Of a DNA stretch of 21,916 bases, positions 13,420 through 20,022 are shown piece by piece. The notes below the pieces were generated by a model. That model saw only the letters and a program-made list of their open reading frames with translations, did not search any database and had not been told where the DNA came from. How positions within the stretch are numbered: position 1 is the stretch's first letter; every line of letters begins with the position of its first letter. Made by a program: the position numbers and the translations under genes. The stretch is from SIG435 sp045530725 (lineage in GTDB: Bacteria > Bacillota > Clostridia > UMGS1810), in the NCBI GenBank assembly GCA_045530725.1, contig JAZSCT010000071.1, positions 1-21,916 on the forward strand, read 5' to 3'.

Positions 13420-15540
13420 ATGAAAAAAATAATTTGTTTGTTGTTAAGTTTTGTTCTTATAGTTTCTTCGTTTTCTGTATTTGCATTAAGTGATAATGAC
13501 AACGAAGAACTGAAAAATATCCTTTCCATAGTAAAGGGTAAGATTTATGTGGATAATTGTTTTACAGAATTCAATATGTCTATAAGAGGAAATAATTTCG
13601 AACCTCAGCAGAGAAGGTATGAATACTTCTGGGAAACAAAAGACAGAACAAAAAGTCTCAATGTTTCTGCGGACAAGTCAGGAAATATCCTTTCATATTC
13701 TTTTTATGATGCACAAAATGATAAGTCAAAGGGAGATATATCAGTTAAATATGAAACCTGCCTTGAAGTGGCAGATGATTTCATAAAGAAAGCCCTTCCT
13801 TTCTGCTTTGAAGATAATAATGATATACTTGTTCTTAAAAGTGATGCTCCAAAGATGGGCACACTATCAGGAAACACAGTATATTTTAACTTTACATACC
13901 AGCGAATCAAAGATGGATACCCTGTATGGGGCAATGATGCAACCGTAACTGTATTTGTGGCAGGAAATGAGCCTGTTATATCAAATATGAATTCATCCTG
14001 GGATTACGAAAGTGTATTTCATAAGACGGACAAAATCCTTGATAATCCCATTGATAGTTATCTGAAGGTTTTCCCTGTGGAAATAGTTTACAAAAATAAA
14101 TATGTTCTCTATAAATCCCTTTCTGAAGATTCTTGTGACACACCTTTGCTTATCTACAGATTCAGAGACAATCAGACAGGATACATTCTGGCAAATAACG
14201 GAGAAAAATTTGAACCGAAGAAAAATAACATCCTTTTCAATTCGGCAATGAAAGAAGAGTTTGCAGAGGATTCTGCTACAGGCGGAGCAATGAGAGGAGA
14301 TCTTACCCCTGAAGAAATTGCAAGGATAGAGGAGGTATCTTCTCTTATAAGTGCCGATAAAGCAGAAAAAATCTTAAGAGATAATAAACACCTTTCCATA
14401 GATGATGAATATACAAGAAACGGAAGTTCCCTTTATAAGACAAAACCTGAAGGCGATGACTATACAAGGACAGTTACATTAAGTTATTCTTCTGGCAATA
14501 AAAGCAGCGACATATATGCTTCCCTTGATGCAACAACAGGTGAGATAATGTCATATTCAAGAAGTGTTTATGGTCCCGATGTATGGAACAAAGAGTATGT
14601 TGCTACAGAAGAAGAGAAGAAGACTGCTTATGAAAAACTTCAGGCATTTGTAAATGAAACTGCAAAATCATATATAGACCACTACAGACTCAAAGAAGAT
14701 AATTCCTACGATTCTTCAGTATCAAGAACTTACGAAAGATATATTGACGGTGTACGCTATATCGACAACAGAATCAATGTAAATTATGACCTTAAAGAAA
14801 ATTATATCAGCGGATACAATATTTCCTACACAAAAGAATTTACCGATCTTCCTTCTGTAAAGGATGCCATTGATATAAATAAGGCTACTGAAATTATATT
14901 TGATCTTTATCCGATTACTTTTTCATATATGAAGGGTGAAGACGGATACCATCTGTGTTTTGGAAATGACTCTTTGAGAAATGCAGAAATCTATGCAATA
15001 AGCGGAGAAAAAGTAACCACAAACACAAAAACCGTAAATCTCAAACCATATACCGATACCCACAACCATTGGGTAAAAGACATATCTGACAAACTATTAA
15101 ATATCGGGATAGGTTTTGAAGACGGACTGTTGAAACCTGACGAAAAATGCTCTCAGAAAGACTTCTTAAGGATTATGATGTGTGCTGTGAACAAATCTGC
15201 AAATTATCTTACCTATACCGACGATTATCTGTATTCCCGTCTTGAAGGAAGAAAGCACATACAACCTAAGGAAAAGAATCCTGAAGGAAATGTTATGAGG
15301 GAAGATGCTTTTGTATATACTGTAAGAATGATGAATCACGAAGAAATAGCCAGACTAAAAGATGTATTCAAAACCGACTTTTTAGATAACAGCCATATAG
15401 ATGAAGAAAAGATTGGCTACGCGGCAATACTGAAAGGCTTCGGACTTATATCAGGAGATGGTACATACTTAAGGCCAAAGGAAGATATCACCAGAGCAGA
15501 AGTTATGTCTATGGCATATAACTGTATTGTGGTAAGATAG
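13420..15540 (+). CDS. Secreted YcdB/YcdC-like protein with S-layer homology repeats
   Basis: The 706-residue exported protein opens with a clear signal peptide (MKKIICLLLSFVLIVSSFSVFA, likely cleaved near residue 23). Two PepSY-like, YcdB/YcdC-type regions follow, each with a helix plus strand pattern; the second includes ISADKAEKIL (about 307-316) and ASLDATTGEIMSYSRS (about 365-380). From about 545 the protein resembles three S-layer homology repeats: HNHWVKDI with IGFEDGLLKPDEKCSQKDFLRIM, a degenerate middle repeat, and LKGFGLISGDGTYLRPKEDITRAEVMSM. SLH repeats normally bind secondary cell-wall polysaccharide, so surface anchoring is inferred. The ATG at 13420 follows GAAAGGAG. It lies next to spoIVA, but a sporulation role is not shown. 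Ligand and function are unknown. Confidence 0.82.
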   Translation: MKKIICLLLSFVLIVSSFSVFALSDNDNEELKNILSIVKGKIYVDNCFTEFNMSIRGNNFEPQQRRYEYFWETKDRTKSLNVSADKSGNILSYSFYDAQNDKSKGDISVKYETCLEVADDFIKKALPFCFEDNNDILVLKSDAPKMGTLSGNTVYFNFTYQRIKDGYPVWGNDATVTVFVAGNEPVISNMNSSWDYESVFHKTDKILDNPIDSYLKVFPVEIVYKNKYVLYKSLSEDSCDTPLLIYRFRDNQTGYILANNGEKFEPKKNNILFNSAMKEEFAEDSATGGAMRGDLTPEEIARIEEVSSLISADKAEKILRDNKHLSIDDEYTRNGSSLYKTKPEGDDYTRTVTLSYSSGNKSSDIYASLDATTGEIMSYSRSVYGPDVWNKEYVATEEEKKTAYEKLQAFVNETAKSYIDHYRLKEDNSYDSSVSRTYERYIDGVRYIDNRINVNYDLKENYISGYNISYTKEFTDLPSVKDAIDINKATEIIFDLYPITFSYMKGEDGYHLCFGNDSLRNAEIYAISGEKVTTNTKTVNLKPYTDTHNHWVKDISDKLLNIGIGFEDGLLKPDEKCSQKDFLRIMMCAVNKSANYLTYTDDYLYSRLEGRKHIQPKEKNPEGNVMREDAFVYTVRMMNHEEIARLKDVFKTDFLDNSHIDEEKIGYAAILKGFGLISGDGTYLRPKEDITRAEVMSMAYNCIVVR

Positions 15541-15561
15541 AGATAAATTTCATACAATTTC

Positions 15562-15600
15562 GGGGATGTAAAGATTGTTTTTGCATCCCCATTTTTGTTT
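15562..15600 (+). terminator. Intrinsic terminator after the YcdB/SLH gene
   Basis: GGGGATGTAAA (15562-15572) pairs with TTTGCATCCCC (15580-15590), one U-G pair, loop GATTGTT, then ATTTTTGTTT. Same sequence family as the hairpins at 7840 and 9035. Confidence 0.85.
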
Positions 15601-15626
15601 GAATGTATTCGGTGAGGTATTATAAT
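15599..15626 (+). promoter_or_regulatory. Possible promoter of the TRAP-like remnant
   Basis: TTGAAT (15599-15604) and TATAAT (15621-15626) with a 16-base spacer. It precedes only a decayed frame, so it may be a relic of the intact gene's promoter. Confidence 0.45.
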
Positions 15627-15687
15627 GAGTTTTAAAGAAAATTATATCGTCTAGAGACTATTGTTTAATTGTGAGTCAATATTATGA

Positions 15688-15939
15688 GGAATTACATATC
15701 AGATAACAAGAACAAGATCAATTCAGTATGCGGCAGTAATCGCAATCGTTATTGCCATACTTGTAGGGCTTATAAATAAAGATGACAGAATTACATTCAA
15801 ACGTATATTTGAAGCACTTTCTGTAGGCGGACTACTCCTTATATATCCGGGACTTACAACTGATATAATAGGGCTTTGTCTCATTGCAGTTGTTGTATTG
15901 ATACAGGTATTAACAAAGAACAAAAAAGTCACAGTATAA
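15688..15939 (+). pseudogene. Remnant of a TRAP transporter fused permease
   Basis: A frame open from just after a TGA at 15685 to TAA at 15937-15939 encodes about 83 residues without a usable start codon or binding site. Its first half (IQYAAVIAIVIAILVGLINK, then DDRITFKRIFEALSVG) resembles an internal region of TRAP 4TM/12TM fused permeases. Its second half (GGLLLIYPGLTTDIIGLCLI, then AVVVLIQVLTKNKK) resembles their extreme C-terminus. The two parts would be hundreds of residues apart in an intact protein of 600-700, so I infer an in-frame internal deletion plus loss of the 5' end. TRAP permeases import organic acids with a periplasmic or lipid-anchored binding protein. A real small membrane protein with an unusual start is the alternative. 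Confidence 0.5.
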
Positions 15940-15951
15940 TATGTGATAACG

Positions 15952-15986
15952 AAAAGAGTCAGTTTACTTTAACTGACTCTTTTTTG
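15952..15986 (+). terminator. Intrinsic terminator after the TRAP-like remnant
   Basis: AAAAGAGTCAGTT (15952-15964) and AACTGACTCTTTT (15971-15983) form a 13-bp stem with loop TACTTT, then further T. It is intact although the gene before it is not. Confidence 0.88.
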
Positions 15987-16009
15987 TGTTTGTATATAAT
16001 AATATGATG

Positions 16010-16027
16010 TTGACCGAAAACGGTCAA
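16010..16027. repeat. Perfect 7-bp palindrome TTGACCG-AAAA-CGGTCAA
   Basis: Two perfect 7-bp arms around AAAA. It lies between the remnant's terminator and the tRNA terminator, outside any predicted transcript body. It could be an orphan operator or a relic; no regulator is recognised. Confidence 0.4.
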
Positions 16028-16040
16028 ATTACCGACTCAA

Positions 16041-16080
16041 ATAAAAAAATAACGACTATTCTATGAGAATAGCCGTTATT
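16041..16080 (-). terminator. Intrinsic terminator of tRNA-Thr
   Basis: On the minus strand AATAACG (complement of 16080-16074) and AGAATAG-type arms form a stem of 7+7 bp with one mismatch (16055/16073) and a 3-base loop at 16063-16065. It is followed by seven T on that strand (complement of 16043-16049). It begins 4 bases past the tRNA 3' end. Confidence 0.85.
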
Positions 16081-16083
16081 TTC

Positions 16084-16159
<76 letters not shown>

Positions 16160-16176
16160 ATAAAACCACAAAGGTT

Positions 16177-16205
16177 ATTATACATATAATTTTTAAGTAT
16201 GTCAA
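16177..16205 (-). promoter_or_regulatory. Consensus promoter of tRNA-Thr
   Basis: On the minus strand TTGACA (complement of 16205-16200), a 17-base spacer and TATAAT (complement of 16182-16177), both perfect. Transcription would start near 16170, about 11 bases before the mature tRNA. Confidence 0.9.
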
Positions 16206-16248
16206 CAGTTTTTTTAAAAAATATCTGCATACAAAATTCAGAATATAT

Positions 16249-16317
16249 CCGTATATAAATGCACATATTACCTAATTATATATAGGTACAAACTTTTTTT
16301 ACCTGTATATAATACGG
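16249..16317. repeat. AT-rich region with competing short inverted repeats
   Basis: TAGGTA (16283-16288) can pair with TACCTA (16269-16274) or with TACCTG (16300-16305), while CCGTAT (16249-16254) and ATACGG (16312-16317) enclose both. The block lies between the divergent tRNA and str-operon promoters, so it is probably not transcribed from either. No coding frame is supported in 16206-16352. Confidence 0.3.
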
Positions 16318-16352
16318 AAGAAAAAATACAATAAAAAAATTTTCAAAAAGTA

Positions 16353-16381
16353 TTGACAATAGGGTTGATTTATTGTATTAT
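16353..16381 (+). promoter_or_regulatory. Promoter of the str-type translation operon
   Basis: TTGACA (16353-16358) and TATTAT (16376-16381) with a 17-base spacer. Transcription would start near 16388, leaving a leader of about 38 bases before the L7Ae-like gene. Confidence 0.8.
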
Positions 16382-16425
16382 AACATAGTATGTGTAGGTC
16401 TATGCCTATGTATAGGAGGAAGAAA

Positions 16426-16674
16426 ATGAGTTCTAAGTTGACAGATTGTGACAATCTGGTTGTAGGAGTCAGACAAGCGAAGAGATTATTGTCAGAAAGA
16501 AATGTGTCCAAGGCATATATTGCAAAGGATGCAGACCCTTACATAACAGATCCCATCATCAAAAAACTTAAAAAACTTGAAATCGAAACCGAAATAGTTC
16601 CATCCAAGAAGGAACTTGGTAAGATGTGCAAGATCGATGTGGATGCCGCAATCGCAGTAATTAAGAAAAATTAG
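16426..16674 (+). CDS. rplGB: L7Ae-family ribosomal protein (YbxF/RplGB-like)
   Basis: An 82-residue RNA-binding protein of the L7Ae/L30e fold that recognises kink-turn RNA; the B. subtilis homologue YbxF precedes rpsL in the same way. Visible features are LVVGVRQAKRLLSERNVSKAYIAKDADP, typical of the family (G-x-x-Q-x-x-K/R pattern and the following strand), and IDVDAAIAVIKKN at the end. The ATG at 16426 follows AGGAGGA (16414-16420); the longer frame to 16390 overlaps the transcription start region. It heads the operon, with rpsL 58 bases downstream. Its role on the ribosome in Firmicutes is not settled. Confidence 0.9.
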   Translation: MSSKLTDCDNLVVGVRQAKRLLSERNVSKAYIAKDADPYITDPIIKKLKKLEIETEIVPSKKELGKMCKIDVDAAIAVIKKN

Positions 16675-16683
16675 CAAAGTATA

Positions 16684-16710
16684 TTGACATCATATGATGT
16701 TTGATATAAA
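16684..16710 (+). promoter_or_regulatory. Possible internal promoter or operator before rpsL
   Basis: TTGACA (16684-16689) overlaps the perfect 14-bp palindrome ACATCATATGATGT (16687-16700). TATAAA (16705-16710) lies 15 bases after the -35 box and TAAATA (16707-16712) 17 bases after it. It could be a weak internal promoter under repression; spacing is not ideal. Confidence 0.35.
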
Positions 16711-16732
16711 TATTATATTGGAGGTGAAAAGA

Positions 16733-17149
16733 TTGCCAACATTTAATCAGTTAGTAAGAAAAGGCAGAGAAACTTCTATTAAGAAATCTACTGCTCCTGC
16801 TCTTCAGTTCGGTTTCAACTCATTGAGAAAGAAACAGACTGATCTTAGTTCTCCACAGAAGAGAGGCGTATGTACAACAGTTAAGACTATGACACCTAAA
16901 AAGCCTAACTCAGCGTTGAGAAAAATGGCCAGAGTAAGACTTACAAACGGTATTGAGGTTTCAGCTTACATTCCGGGTATAGGACACAACCTTCAGGAAC
17001 ATAGTGTTGTTCTTATCAGAGGCGGAAGAGTAAAAGACCTCCCTGGTGTTAGATACCACATTATCCGTGGTGCTCTCGATGCTTCGGGTGTTGCTAACAG
17101 AAACCAGTCCAGATCCAAATATGGTGCTAAGAAACAGAAAACCAAGTAA
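16733..17149 (+). CDS. rpsL: 30S ribosomal protein S12
   Basis: S12 lies at the decoding centre of the small subunit and affects accuracy. The 138-residue product starts MPTFNQLVRKGRE and contains the conserved loop TPKKPNSALRK and GGRVKDLPGVRYH. Lys56 and Lys101 correspond to E. coli K43 and K88, the usual streptomycin-resistance sites, and both are the sensitive-type lysine here. The extra 13 or so residues relative to E. coli are normal for many Firmicutes. The start is TTG at 16733 after GGAGGTGA (16720-16727); the upstream frame from 16694 has no binding site. Second gene of the operon. Confidence 0.97.
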   Translation: MPTFNQLVRKGRETSIKKSTAPALQFGFNSLRKKQTDLSSPQKRGVCTTVKTMTPKKPNSALRKMARVRLTNGIEVSAYIPGIGHNLQEHSVVLIRGGRVKDLPGVRYHIIRGALDASGVANRNQSRSKYGAKKQKTK

Positions 17150-17272
17150 GTTGATTCTAGCTGAACGCTTACGACGGATTTTATATATATCGAATTATTT
17201 TTCGGGATATTTAAACCTCTGTACTAAGCGCTTAACGAACTTAAGTTCGAGTACCTATGAATCCATATTAAT
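17150..17272 (+). promoter_or_regulatory. Structured rpsL-rpsG intercistronic region, possible S7 control site
   Basis: The gap is 141 bases, long for this operon. It holds palindromes TAAGCGCTTA (17225-17234) and CGAACTTAAGTTCG (17236-17249), enclosed by GTACT (17221-17225) and AGTAC (17250-17254). CGCTTA (17166-17171) could also pair with TAAGCG (17225-17230). In E. coli S7 represses its operon by binding the rpsL-rpsG gap. An analogous role here is inferred from position and structure only; the sequence is not compared with the E. coli site. Confidence 0.45.
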
Positions 17273-17290
17273 ATGAAGGAGGGAAGAATA

Positions 17291-17761
17291 GTGCCAAGAA
17301 AAGGTTATATCGCAAAAAGAGAAGTTTTGCCTGATCCAATGTACAATTCAATCGTTGTTACAAAACTTATCAACAACATTATGCTTGATGGTAAGAAGGG
17401 TGTAGCGCAGAACATCGTTTACGGAGCTTTTGACATTATTGCTGAAAAGACAGGAAAGGATGCTGTTGAAGTGTTTACACAAGCACTTGAAAACATCGCT
17501 CCATTGCTGGAAGTTAAGGCAAGAAGAGTCGGCGGTGCAACATACCAGGTTCCGATTGAAGTAAGAGCTGACAGAAGACAGACATTAGGTCTCAGATGGT
17601 TAACTCTTTATTCAAGACAGAGAAGCGAAAGAACTATGAGAGAAAGACTTGCAGCCGAAATCATGGATGCAGCAAACAATATGGGTGCTGCATGCAAGAA
17701 GAGAGAAGATACTCATAAGATGGCTGAAGCAAATAAGGCATTCTCACATTATCGTTTCTAA
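17291..17761 (+). CDS. rpsG: 30S ribosomal protein S7
   Basis: S7 nucleates assembly of the 30S head and contacts E-site tRNA. The product is 156 residues, the standard length. It begins MPRKGYIAKREVLPDPMYNS, followed by the conserved KLINNIMLDGKKGVAQNIVYGAF and the GGATYQVPIEVRADRRQTLGLRWL block. It ends with the typical C-terminal helix MAEANKAFSHYRF. The start is GTG at 17291 after AAGGAGGGA (17276-17284); the extension to 17273 contains the binding site and is rejected. Third gene of the operon, 56 bases before fusA. Confidence 0.97.
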   Translation: MPRKGYIAKREVLPDPMYNSIVVTKLINNIMLDGKKGVAQNIVYGAFDIIAEKTGKDAVEVFTQALENIAPLLEVKARRVGGATYQVPIEVRADRRQTLGLRWLTLYSRQRSERTMRERLAAEIMDAANNMGAACKKREDTHKMAEANKAFSHYRF

Positions 17762-17817
17762 TTTTAGTTTGAATTTTATCTATTTTTTATAAGAATATTA
17801 TCGAAAGGAGAAAAACC

Positions 17818-19899
17818 GTGGCTAGAGAGTTTTCGTTACAAAAAACAAGAAATATCGGTATCATGGCTCACATTGACGCCGGTAAAACTACCACAACCGA
17901 AAGAATTCTTTTCTACACAGGTAGAATTTATAAAATCGGTGAAACACATGATGGCGAAGGCACAATGGACTGGATGGAACAGGAAAAAGAACGTGGTATC
18001 ACTATCACTTCTGCTGCTACAACTGCTCATTGGAAAAACCACAGAATCAACATCATCGATACACCGGGACACGTTGACTTCACAGTAGAAGTTGAACGTT
18101 CACTCAAAGTTCTTGACGGTTCTGTAACTGTTTTCTGTGCTAAGGGCGGTGTTGAACCACAGTCTGAAACAGTTTGGAGACAGGCAGACAAATATGGCGT
18201 TCCTCGTATGGCTTATGTTAATAAGATGGACGTTATGGGTGCAGATTTTTACAATGTTGTAGATATGATGCACGACAGACTCAAATGTAATGCAGTGCCA
18301 ATCCAGCTTCCTATTGGAAGTGAAGATACATTCAAAGGTCTTATCGACCTTGTTGAAATGAAGGCAGTTGTATATTATGACGATCTTGGAAAAGACGTTA
18401 GAGATGAAGAAATCCCTGCAGATATGATGGACAAAGCAGAAGAATACAGACAGGCTCTTCTTGAAGCAGTTGCTGAAACTGATGAAGAACTTATGGAAAA
18501 ATTCTTCGAAGAAGGCGACCTTACTGTAGAAGAAATTCAGAGAGGTATCAGAAAAGCAACTATTGCAAACGAAATGGTACCTGTACTCTGCGGTACTTCT
18601 TACAGAAACAAGGGTGTACAGCCTCTTCTTGATGCTGTTGTTGCTTATATGCCATCACCGGTTGATATCCCTGCTATTAAGGGTGTTGTTCCCGGTACAG
18701 AAGATGAAGAAGAGAGACCTGCAGATGACAACGCTCCATTCTCAGCTCTTGCATTTAAGATTATGACAGACCCATTCGTTGGTAAACTTTGCTTCTTCAG
18801 AGTATATTCAGGTACTGTTAATAAGGGTTCAACAATCCTTAACTCCACAAAGGACAACAGAGAAAGACTTGGTAGAATTCTCCAGATGCACGCTAACGAA
18901 AGAAAAGATATCGATACTGTATATTCAGGTGATATCGCTGCTGCAGTTGGTCTTAAGAATACTTCTACAGGTGATACACTTTGTGCTGACAACAGCCCAA
19001 TCATCCTTGAATCAATGGAATTCCCTGATCCTGTTATCAGAGTAGCTATTGAACCAAAGACTAAAGCAGGTCAGGAAAAGATGGGTATCGCACTTTCAAA
19101 ACTTGCAGAAGAAGACCCAACATTCAAAACATATACAGATGAAGAAACAGGACAGACAATCATCGCAGGTATGGGTGAATTGCATCTTGAAATCATCGTT
19201 GACAGATTGCTCAGAGAATTTAAGGTAGAAGCCAATGTTGGTAAGCCTCAGGTATCTTACAAAGAAGCAATCAGAAAGACTGTTAAGCAGGAATACAAGT
19301 ATGCAAGACAGTCAGGTGGTAAAGGTCAGTACGGCCATGTTCATATTGAAGTTGAACCTCAGGAACAGGGTAAAGGTTATGAATTCATCAACAACATTGT
19401 TGGTGGTGCTATTCCGAAGGAATACATCCCAGCTGTTGATGCAGGTATCCAGGGCGCTATGCAGAATGGTGTACTCGCAGGATACAACGTTGTTGACGTT
19501 AAGGTGACACTTTATGACGGTTCTTACCATGAAGTTGACTCATCTGAAATGGCATTTAAACTTGCAGGTTCTATGGCTTTCAAAGAAGCTATGAGAAAAG
19601 CAGATCCTGTTCTTAAAGAACCTATCATGCAGGTTGACGTTCTTGTACCTGAAGAATACATGGGTGATGTTATGGGTGACCTTAACTCACGTCGTGGTCA
19701 GATTCAGGGTATGGAAGCAAGAAACGGTATCGAAGCAATCCATGCTTTCGTTCCATTGTCAGAAATGTTTGGTTATGCAACAGACCTCAGATCCAGAACA
19801 CAGGGTCGTGGTAACTACTCAATGCAGCCAAGCCACTATGATGAAGTGCCAAAGAGCATTCAGGAAAGCATTATTTCTGAAAAAGCAAAGGCTAACTAA
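17818..19899 (+). CDS. fusA: Elongation factor G
   Basis: EF-G is the GTPase that drives translocation of tRNA and mRNA and, with RRF, ribosome recycling. The 693 residues are standard. GTPase motifs are AHIDAGKTTTTER (17-29), the switch I region ERGITITSAATT, DTPGHVDF (about 81-88) and NKMD (about 135-138). Domain IV includes the loop SGGKGQYGHVHIEVEP and domain V has MGDVMGDLNSRRGQIQGME. The start is GTG at 17818 after GAAAGGAG (17803-17810). It sits in the usual rpsG-fusA-tuf order. No sign of truncation or of a second, fus-like paralogue feature is seen. Confidence 0.98.
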   Translation: MAREFSLQKTRNIGIMAHIDAGKTTTTERILFYTGRIYKIGETHDGEGTMDWMEQEKERGITITSAATTAHWKNHRINIIDTPGHVDFTVEVERSLKVLDGSVTVFCAKGGVEPQSETVWRQADKYGVPRMAYVNKMDVMGADFYNVVDMMHDRLKCNAVPIQLPIGSEDTFKGLIDLVEMKAVVYYDDLGKDVRDEEIPADMMDKAEEYRQALLEAVAETDEELMEKFFEEGDLTVEEIQRGIRKATIANEMVPVLCGTSYRNKGVQPLLDAVVAYMPSPVDIPAIKGVVPGTEDEEERPADDNAPFSALAFKIMTDPFVGKLCFFRVYSGTVNKGSTILNSTKDNRERLGRILQMHANERKDIDTVYSGDIAAAVGLKNTSTGDTLCADNSPIILESMEFPDPVIRVAIEPKTKAGQEKMGIALSKLAEEDPTFKTYTDEETGQTIIAGMGELHLEIIVDRLLREFKVEANVGKPQVSYKEAIRKTVKQEYKYARQSGGKGQYGHVHIEVEPQEQGKGYEFINNIVGGAIPKEYIPAVDAGIQGAMQNGVLAGYNVVDVKVTLYDGSYHEVDSSEMAFKLAGSMAFKEAMRKADPVLKEPIMQVDVLVPEEYMGDVMGDLNSRRGQIQGMEARNGIEAIHAFVPLSEMFGYATDLRSRTQGRGNYSMQPSHYDEVPKSIQESIISEKAKAN

Positions 19900-19919
19900 T
19901 CATATATAAAAAGTTTTTA

Positions 19920-19960
19920 AAAGGTCTAAATACCTTTGTAAAAAAAGCACTTGCTTTTTT
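19920..19960 (+). terminator. Hairpins between fusA and tuf, possible attenuator
   Basis: AAAGGT (19920-19925) pairs with ACCTTT (19932-19937), and AAAAAAGCA (19941-19949) pairs with TGCTTTTTT (19952-19960), the last arm itself supplying the T-run. The second hairpin is mostly A-T and probably stops only part of the transcripts, helping to set fusA and tuf levels separately. Confidence 0.5.
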
Positions 19961-19979
19961 CACGAATATTTAGTAAAAT
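19951..19979 (+). promoter_or_regulatory. Possible internal promoter of tuf
   Basis: TTGCTT (19951-19956) and TAAAAT (19974-19979) are 17 bases apart and overlap the hairpin above. EF-Tu is needed in excess over EF-G, and extra tuf promoters are known in other bacteria. Confidence 0.45.
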
Positions 19980-20022
19980 AATATTAATCATTTATAACTC
20001 ATATAAAAGGAGGAAAATTAAA

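Noticed and set aside
17046..17276. 76-residue frame overlapping the rpsL end and the gap
   Set aside because: Over half of it is rpsL in another frame and the rest crosses the palindromes; no binding site.
18645..19004. Minus-strand and alternate-frame reading inside fusA
   Set aside because: Fully contained in an intact EF-G gene.
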